From: Christensenellaceae bacterium
GTDB lineage: Bacteria; Bacillota; Clostridia; Christensenellales; Aristaeellaceae
Length of the DNA stretch: 35,117 bases
Direction of reading: 5' to 3'
NCBI GenBank assembly: GCA_012837835.1
Contig: DUQK01000049.1
Location: forward strand, 1-35,117
This document shows, piece after piece, positions 30,131 through 35,117 of this stretch (position 1 is the stretch's first letter; the number at the start of each line of letters is the position of its first letter). The translations under genes and the position numbers were made by a program. The notes under the pieces were generated by a model. That model saw only the letters and a program-made list of their open reading frames with translations, did not search any database and had not been told where the DNA came from.

Positions 30131-32464
30131 TATACCCAGTGTAATATATTTAGTGCTGTCAGGGTCGTATTCAAAAGTGCTCATGTTATTTTCAGTAAAC
30201 ACATAGTCATCTAATAGCTGGAGCGTGGCTTTTCGAGCTTTCTTTGAAGGCAAGCCGTATTTTTTTCTTTTTATTTTAAGTATGCTGTTGCACATGTAAA
30301 AATCAAACCTATTGTACTTATTGAGTGCAAGTTCGGTTACGCCGTCATCTTCATATAGTGAAAATTCGCTTGTATCGTCCTTATCCGGCGGCAGTAGATA
30401 TATAGTAAGGTTATCCCACAGTGCATTTTTAAGCTGACTTACATTTTCCCATGTGGGGATAATAGCGCCTGAGCGCACCATATAATGCGCCTTGCCGTCC
30501 ATAGGAACGTTTTTTTGTATAGTTTGCCCGCCGGCATATAACTTATTATCCCTTGGGTCATACCATTTTTCGCCCTTAGGTAAGTAAACCGTGGTTTCAT
30601 GAGCGTTTGCGCTTGTTACAGGCAGTTTTAATATAAAGGGGCCAAACATGTAGTTTATATCGTCATCGCGTATATTGCTGTCTTTTCTGAACTCATGCGC
30701 AAGCAGGCTCTCTACAGGTTCGCCTGTAAGCGATGCCCTTATAGCGCAGGAATATATGTAGGGCATAAAGCGGTAATGCTCTTTTATAAGGGAACGTATT
30801 ATGGGGAGAGCGTCTTTATAGGTCCAAGGCTCGGTAGGCTCACCCTCGCTGTTCCAAGAGTGTATTACAAAGCGCATTTGGAATACCGCCGTTTCGCTGC
30901 TGCGTATTAGCAGTTCTTCACCCGGCATGTCCCCGAAAAAGCCGCCTATATCATGCCCGTGAAAAGGCATAGAGCATAGGCTTAGCGACAGCCCCATGTA
31001 TTGGTTGTAATGCAGGGATTTATAATCGCTGCAATTATCGCCCGTCCAAGTTCTGGCGTAGCGCTGAAGACCGGCATTACCGCTGCGGGAGTATACGTAT
31101 GGGCGCTTATCGGGGGCGATTGTTTTAAGCCCCTCGTAGCTTGCCTTGCTCATCATTACGGGGTATACAGAGCGGGTGTAATATGCGGGAAGCTCGCTAT
31201 CTTCAAGTTCAATCTCGTTATTGTCATTCCAAATGCCTTCGCAGCCATGGTCAAAATAGTATTTTTTTAGGGATTCTTTCCACCACTGAGCAGCATCAGG
31301 GTTTGAAAAATCCATAAAAGAAGCCGCACCGCCCCAAAAATATTCAACATACGGTTTGCCGGTTGTGTCCTTAATATAATAGCCTTTATCGGCGATTTCA
31401 TCATACCAAGGGTGGCTTAAAAGTATACCGGGCTTTATATTCATTATAAGGTGATAACCTCTTTGTTTAAGTCCCGTTAAAAAGCTGTGATAGTCCGGGA
31501 ACTTGTCTTTATTCCATAGAAAGGCATATCTTTTGCCATCGGCAGCCTTAAGGTATCCCGAAGAAAAATACATGCCCTCGCAAGGGATATCCTCTTTTTC
31601 GGTGCGCTCAAAGAAGTTGAGTACCCTTTGTTGCGCATCGTCTGCCTCTAAGTAGTTCATAGATGAACCTAAGAAACCAAAGCTGTATAGCGGGGGAAGT
31701 GCGGGCAATCCTGTAATATATGCGTAGTTCGCCACTATATCCTTGAGCTTTTTGCCTATTATTATAAAATAGTCAAAAGGACCTTCATCGCCTGAAACGC
31801 TGTAATAGTAGGGGCTTTCCCTGCCAAAATCCACAGCAGTAATACAGGGCTGCGGGAAGAACATGCCCAAATATCTATTATGTTCCTTTATATGCCTTAT
31901 AAAAAAGGGTATGGATTTATAAAGAGGGTCGGAATTTTCTGCATCATAGCCTAGGGCATCGCGGTTAAACATCTGGTAGCGTTTGCCACGTCTGTTGGGC
32001 ACGCCCGCCTTATCGCCAAGGCCGTAGAAAGCATCGTCTTTTTCCAACCTGAAGTTATATTTAGCGGATAGGCTGTCCCCTTTTTTAATTACCCGAAGCG
32101 GGGAAGACGGCACAACTAAATCCTTGCTGCCTATTATTCCGCCGTGCAGCAGTTTGTTTTTTTCATAAACCGATATAAGCCCGCTCTCTTTTTCTATACA
32201 TATGCGCCTGTTTGAAGGGAGCTTAATTTCAAAATGTTCATCTTTTTCTTTTATGTCTGCAGGGAAATCATCTTGTTTTGATGCTATCATAAAATCCGAA
32301 GCTTTTTTTACTTCATCTTTTATATTTATACCGTCAAAGCGCCAGCTGAAGCGGTATATATCATCATTCCAGCGGGATATTATAATTTTTCCGCCTTTGC
32401 CTGAGAAAATAATATCTTTATCCGTTTGCTTGTAACCAGAGATATTCTTAACAGTTAATTTCAT
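30119..32464 (-). CDS. glycoside hydrolase family 31 (alpha-glucosidase/alpha-xylosidase type)
   Basis: A 781-residue retaining alpha-glycosidase. An N-terminal beta domain leads to FYGLGDKAG and a (beta/alpha)8 barrel. The nucleophile is D414 in GIWNDNNEIE (the usual WxDMNE motif, here with N at the Met position) and the acid/base is D476 in TWTGDNCSDY. FHGHDIGGFFG is another GH31 landmark. There is no signal peptide, so it works inside on imported oligosaccharides. The exact bond (alpha-glucose, alpha-xylose or sulfoquinovose) cannot be fixed; the QQRVLNFFERTEKEDIPCEG region is of the bacterial glucosidase kind. It diverges from an AraC regulator that probably controls it. The ribosome site (GAAAG) is weak. 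Confidence 0.88.
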   Translation of the reverse strand: MKLTVKNISGYKQTDKDIIFSGKGGKIIISRWNDDIYRFSWRFDGINIKDEVKKASDFMIASKQDDFPADIKEKDEHFEIKLPSNRRICIEKESGLISVYEKNKLLHGGIIGSKDLVVPSSPLRVIKKGDSLSAKYNFRLEKDDAFYGLGDKAGVPNRRGKRYQMFNRDALGYDAENSDPLYKSIPFFIRHIKEHNRYLGMFFPQPCITAVDFGRESPYYYSVSGDEGPFDYFIIIGKKLKDIVANYAYITGLPALPPLYSFGFLGSSMNYLEADDAQQRVLNFFERTEKEDIPCEGMYFSSGYLKAADGKRYAFLWNKDKFPDYHSFLTGLKQRGYHLIMNIKPGILLSHPWYDEIADKGYYIKDTTGKPYVEYFWGGAASFMDFSNPDAAQWWKESLKKYYFDHGCEGIWNDNNEIELEDSELPAYYTRSVYPVMMSKASYEGLKTIAPDKRPYVYSRSGNAGLQRYARTWTGDNCSDYKSLHYNQYMGLSLSLCSMPFHGHDIGGFFGDMPGEELLIRSSETAVFQMRFVIHSWNSEGEPTEPWTYKDALPIIRSLIKEHYRFMPYIYSCAIRASLTGEPVESLLAHEFRKDSNIRDDDINYMFGPFILKLPVTSANAHETTVYLPKGEKWYDPRDNKLYAGGQTIQKNVPMDGKAHYMVRSGAIIPTWENVSQLKNALWDNLTIYLLPPDKDDTSEFSLYEDDGVTELALNKYNRFDFYMCNSILKIKRKKYGLPSKKARKATLQLLDDYVFTENNMSTFEYDPDSTKYITLGIKKG

Positions 32465-32532
32465 ATTATTCTTTCACGTCCCCCTTAGCAGTGCAAGCCA
32501 TGAAGTGTATTTATGTGTAACCAATCTACAAT

Positions 32533-32570
32533 CCACAAGAAATGTGGAAACTTTCACACTTAACATGTTA
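32533..32570. promoter_or_regulatory. inverted repeats between GH31 and AraC genes
   Basis: CCACA (32533-32537) and TGTGG (32543-32547) face each other over 5 bases, and TAACATGTTA (32561-32570) is a perfect palindrome. They lie between the two divergent genes and may be AraC-type regulator sites. No clear GH31 promoter could be placed beside them. Confidence 0.4.
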
Positions 32571-32630
32571 TCATATTGGGCGAGTAAATGGTATTGTTTA
32601 GCGCGGATAAAACATTGCAAAAAGAACTGT

Positions 32631-32659
32631 TTGACATATTGCGCCCAAAAAAGCATAAT
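32631..32659 (+). promoter_or_regulatory. promoter of the AraC-type regulator gene
   Basis: TTGACA (32631-32636), 17 bases, CATAAT (32654-32659). It shows that the frame open from 32588 does not begin there and supports the ATG at 32702. Confidence 0.65.
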
Positions 32660-32701
32660 TTATATAGCAAACGGAAAAATTTGTTTTGTTGTAGGAGAAA
32701 T

Positions 32702-33553
32702 ATGATAGGTACAAACAGAAACATAAATGAAGAGAGAGATTTAACGCGCTGGAATATGCGCCGCAAGGATGTTGAGGCATTCTATTATGAGCATTGCTAT
32801 ATTTCAAAAACTCCGGTACATTATCATATAGATTTTTACGAGATTTATTTGTTTTTAGAGGGAGATGTTACTTACCATGTGCATTCTGAAAACTATAAGC
32901 TTTCATATGGCGACATGCTTCTAATTTCTCCCGGTACTATACATTGGCCGGAAATACATTCTGCGCAGGATAATTACAAGCGGATGTTTTTATGGATTAA
33001 TCCCGTATATCTTGAAAAAATCAGTTCAGGCAAGACTAACTTGGCTGATTGCTTTAGCGAAAGCCAGACAAAAATCAGCTTATCCGGTCCGGAAGTGTTA
33101 AGGCATAAAGAACTGCTTATATCACTTTCTCGCCTTGATGATGATAGCTATGGGCATGATTTGTTAAGAAAAGCATATCTCACTGAAATAATGGTAAATA
33201 TAAATTTAGCAGGGAAAAAGACTATTGGGCTTAAAAGCGAAAACACCAGGCTTAAAAGCATAGTTAATTATATAGACGAAAACATATCCGATAGGACACT
33301 CTGTTTAGAGGGGATTGCAGATGAGTTTTTCCTTAGTAAAAGTACATTGTCTAGAACTTTTTCTAAAGGCATGGGCATAAATCTGCACCAATATATAACA
33401 AAAAGAAGGCTAAATCTGGCGAGAGAAAAATTACTCGAAGGTATAACTCCGTCAAAGGTGATAGAGCTAATAGGCTATGGCGACTATTCGGCGTTTTATA
33501 GAGCCTTTGTTAAGGAATTTGGAGTTATACCAAGCAAAATAAGGGATATCTGA
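32702..33553 (+). CDS. AraC-family transcriptional regulator with cupin sensor domain
   Basis: A 283-residue protein. Residues about 25-100 form a cupin (VHYHIDFYEIYLFLEGDVTY, then GDMLLISPGTIHWPE) that would bind a sugar. The last 100 residues are two AraC helix-turn-helices: LEGIADEFFLSKSTLSRTFS, then KRRLNLAREKLLEG and YGDYSAFYRAFVKEFG. The start is the ATG at 32702 after AGGAG. It lies back to back with the GH31 gene, so it is the probable activator of glycoside use. The signal is unknown. Confidence 0.9.
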   Translation: MIGTNRNINEERDLTRWNMRRKDVEAFYYEHCYISKTPVHYHIDFYEIYLFLEGDVTYHVHSENYKLSYGDMLLISPGTIHWPEIHSAQDNYKRMFLWINPVYLEKISSGKTNLADCFSESQTKISLSGPEVLRHKELLISLSRLDDDSYGHDLLRKAYLTEIMVNINLAGKKTIGLKSENTRLKSIVNYIDENISDRTLCLEGIADEFFLSKSTLSRTFSKGMGINLHQYITKRRLNLAREKLLEGITPSKVIELIGYGDYSAFYRAFVKEFGVIPSKIRDI

Positions 33554-33565
33554 TGCAGTGGCAAA

Positions 33566-33658
33566 AAGTGACACCGATAATGGTATTATTGCAGACAGTA
33601 TTCGCTTGAACGATACGAAGTGACAGAAGTGTCACTTTGTGGTACGATAATGTCACTT
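33566..33658 (+). promoter_or_regulatory. octamer array upstream of the AlbA_2 gene
   Basis: AAGTGACA at 33566-33573 and 33618-33625, and its complement TGTCACTT at 33630-33637 and 33651-33658. The middle pair is a perfect inverted repeat with a 4-base spacer. The array ends 20 bases before the ATG at 33679. No confident promoter could be fixed, though the sites lie where one is expected. Confidence 0.7.
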
Positions 33659-33678
33659 TGGAAAGAGGTGATAAGACA

Positions 33679-35013
33679 ATGAATCTTGGAAAAGAAACTG
33701 AAACCCTTGAATTTAAAAAATCAACGAGCGAGATAAAAACTGCTATGATTTCCATTGCGTCTATATTAAATAAGCACGGTATCGGTACACTGTATTTCGG
33801 GGTCAAACCCAACGGCGATGTTGTTGGACAGAATGTGTCGGAATCGTCTTTAAGAGATGTTTCAAGAGCGGTTTATGAGAGCATTAAGCCACAGATATAT
33901 CCTGCAATTGATGAAATTTTGATAAATGGAAAACAATTGATAAAGGTTGAATTCAGCAGTGATAGCAAGCCATACTCCGCAGCGGGCAGATACTACTTGC
34001 GAACCGCAGATGAAGACAGAGAAGTAAGTCCCGAAGAATTAAAAACTTTTTTTGAAGCAAATAAATACCGCACAAAATGGGAAAACGGCAAATCCGACAC
34101 TTTATCAAAACAAGTCGATAAACTTGCGGTAAAGTCGTTTTGGCAAAAGGCTATAAGTGCCGGGAGATTACCCGAAGGCAGGTATACAACGCCGATTATC
34201 TTAAAAAAGTTCGGTCTTGTTAAAGATGAGTATTTGACAAACGCCGGTGAAGTTCTCTTTGGCAATACAAGGCCCGTTTCTCTAAAAGTCGGTATTTTTG
34301 CATCGGATGAAAAATTGACAATTCTTGATATGAAATTATACGAGGACAATATTTATAATCTGTTGAAGACGGCTGAAGATTATATATTTAAGAATATACG
34401 ATGGAAAGTTGAAATTATTGAATCGGAGAGGAACGAGATTCCTGAAATTCCAACTGCAGTGATAAGGGAAGTTTTGGCAAACAGCTTTGCTCACGCAATG
34501 TATGGAAGCAGAACAAATCATGAGATATGTATTTATCCGGGTATGATAACCATATATAGCCCCGGAGATTATGCCAGCAGATATAAACCGGAAGAATATA
34601 TAAAAGGCAATGTGGAGTCTGAAATAAGAAATGCTACAATCTCGAAAATTCTGTACTTGAGCAAATATATAGAGCAGTTCGGCAGCGGTTTTAAGAGAAT
34701 AGATAGCCTATGTAAAGATTCCGGAATTAAGTATTCTTACGAAAACAAAGATAATGGGTTCAAATTTATATTATACCGACCACAGGTTCAAAGTGACATT
34801 TTGGATGTCACTTTGGATGTCACTTTGAACGGAACAGAGAAAGCGGTATATGCTATTTTAAAACAAAAACCAGCTTCTTCAAGAGAAGAAATAGCCGATA
34901 AGATTTCTAAAACCGTAAGGACGGTTCAAAGAGCACTCAATTCTCTTGTAGAGAAGGGTTATATCAGGCGTGTTGGTTCTAAACAGAATCCAGTATGGGA
35001 AATATTGAAATAA
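33679..35013 (+). CDS. AlbA_2 (Schlafen-like) / HATPase_c_4 / winged-helix regulator
   Basis: A 444-residue protein of the group often labelled 'RecG-like' or 'ATP-binding protein'. Residues about 5-130 are the AlbA_2 domain (ETETLEFKKSTSEIKTAMIS, then GTLYFGVKPNGDVVGQ). A HATPase_c_4 part follows (TAVIREVLANSFAHAMYG, then ITIYSPGDY), with the E..NS.AH pattern of GHKL ATPases. The last 65 residues form a winged helix (SREEIADKISKTVRTVQRAL). The linker before it, VTLDVTLN, is coded by the octamer also found upstream. The start follows AAAGAGGTG; a longer frame would read through the octamers. It is likely a DNA-binding regulator. Its target is unknown; its neighbour at 35088 may be one. Confidence 0.85.
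   Translation: MNLGKETETLEFKKSTSEIKTAMISIASILNKHGIGTLYFGVKPNGDVVGQNVSESSLRDVSRAVYESIKPQIYPAIDEILINGKQLIKVEFSSDSKPYSAAGRYYLRTADEDREVSPEELKTFFEANKYRTKWENGKSDTLSKQVDKLAVKSFWQKAISAGRLPEGRYTTPIILKKFGLVKDEYLTNAGEVLFGNTRPVSLKVGIFASDEKLTILDMKLYEDNIYNLLKTAEDYIFKNIRWKVEIIESERNEIPEIPTAVIREVLANSFAHAMYGSRTNHEICIYPGMITIYSPGDYASRYKPEEYIKGNVESEIRNATISKILYLSKYIEQFGSGFKRIDSLCKDSGIKYSYENKDNGFKFILYRPQVQSDILDVTLDVTLNGTEKAVYAILKQKPASSREEIADKISKTVRTVQRALNSLVEKGYIRRVGSKQNPVWEILK
34791..34825 (+). repeat. octamer array inside the 3' end of the AlbA_2 gene
   Basis: AAGTGACA at 34791-34798, then TGTCACTT at 34806-34813 and 34818-34825. The order (one inverted, two direct) is the same as in the upstream array. The octamers code for SD and (D)VTL steps of the linker. 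Confidence 0.8.
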
Positions 35014-35087
35014 GGTTAAAAATAAAAATTAGAAATTGTGCAATCAAGAAGGTATATAAAAGCAGTATTCGGAGGTAGCAGGAGAAT

Positions 35088-35117
35088 ATGAAATATAATA
35101 TAGATAAAGAATTGAAT
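35088..35117 (+). CDS. start of a further gene, cut by the window end
   Basis: ATG at 35088 follows GGAGGTAGCAGGAG; the closer GGAG is three bases away and the farther GGAGG about twelve. Ten codons are visible (MKYNIDKELN). It lies 74 bases after the AlbA_2 gene on the same strand, so it may belong to the same operon. The product cannot be named. Confidence 0.55.
   Translation, partial: MKYNIDKELN

Noticed and set aside
33679-35013. RecG-like DNA helicase, the usual automatic label
   Set aside because: There are no helicase motifs. The domains are AlbA_2, a GHKL-type ATP-binding fold and a winged helix, which fit a regulator.

Overview
The window reads like a chromosome segment of an anaerobic Gram-positive of the class Clostridia (Bacillota), probably an uncultured lineage. 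The reasons are strong AAGGAGG-type ribosome binding sites a few bases before most starts, sigma-A promoters with 16-17 base spacers, many intrinsic terminators, heavy use of ATA and AGG codons, an ECF-type S component, MucBP/SH3 surface repeats, an HPr-like protein and an orange-protein-like Fe-S/ATPase cluster typical of strict anaerobes. This assignment is inference; no rRNA gene is present.

Layout. 1-2033: an NCS2 uracil/xanthine permease behind a strong promoter and a leader with the geometry of a transcription attenuator. 2034-6815 (minus): a 1593-residue surface protein with MucBP-like and SH3-like repeats, one membrane segment and a long proline-rich tail. 7134-8585: a MATE exporter. 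8665-11287 (minus): an operon of an HPr-like protein lacking the phosphoacceptor histidine, an M19 dipeptidase and an M17 leucyl aminopeptidase. 11570-12980: a SatD-like protein and a DUF3307 membrane protein, overlapping, behind an array of ATGCAT sites. 13147-17959: a sugar ABC transporter (binding protein, double ATPase, permease) with a Gfo/Idh/MocA dehydrogenase. 17994-21150 (minus): remnant of a prophage or integrative element (truncated integrase, two membrane/secreted proteins, ImmA/IrrE protein, stand-alone HsdR-N-like protein, XRE repressor). 21312-23803: an SDR enzyme divergent from a TetR regulator and an alpha/beta hydrolase, with clear TetR operators between them. 24014-28150: a seven-gene cluster resembling the Desulfovibrio ORP (orange protein) operon: DUF5320, DUF134 regulator, NifX-like protein, two ferredoxin-MinD ATPases, an Mrp ATPase and a second NifX-like protein. 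28286-28846 (minus): ECF S component. 29071-30090: DUF2804 protein, convergent with a GH31 glycosidase (30119-32464, minus), which diverges from an AraC regulator (32702-33553). 33679-35013: an AlbA_2/HATPase/winged-helix regulator with an unusual repeated octamer both upstream and inside its 3' end. The last 30 bases start another gene.

Scattered through the window are four copies of an about 159-bp repeat with terminal inverted repeats (1811-1969, 6913-7072 diverged and inverted, 14221-14379, and an internally deleted 58-bp copy at 24356-24413). It looks like a MITE. Two copies sit inside operons directly before gene starts. I consider the most novel observations to be this repeat family, the TGTCACTT octamer system, the permease leader, and the operator-controlled ORP-like cluster.
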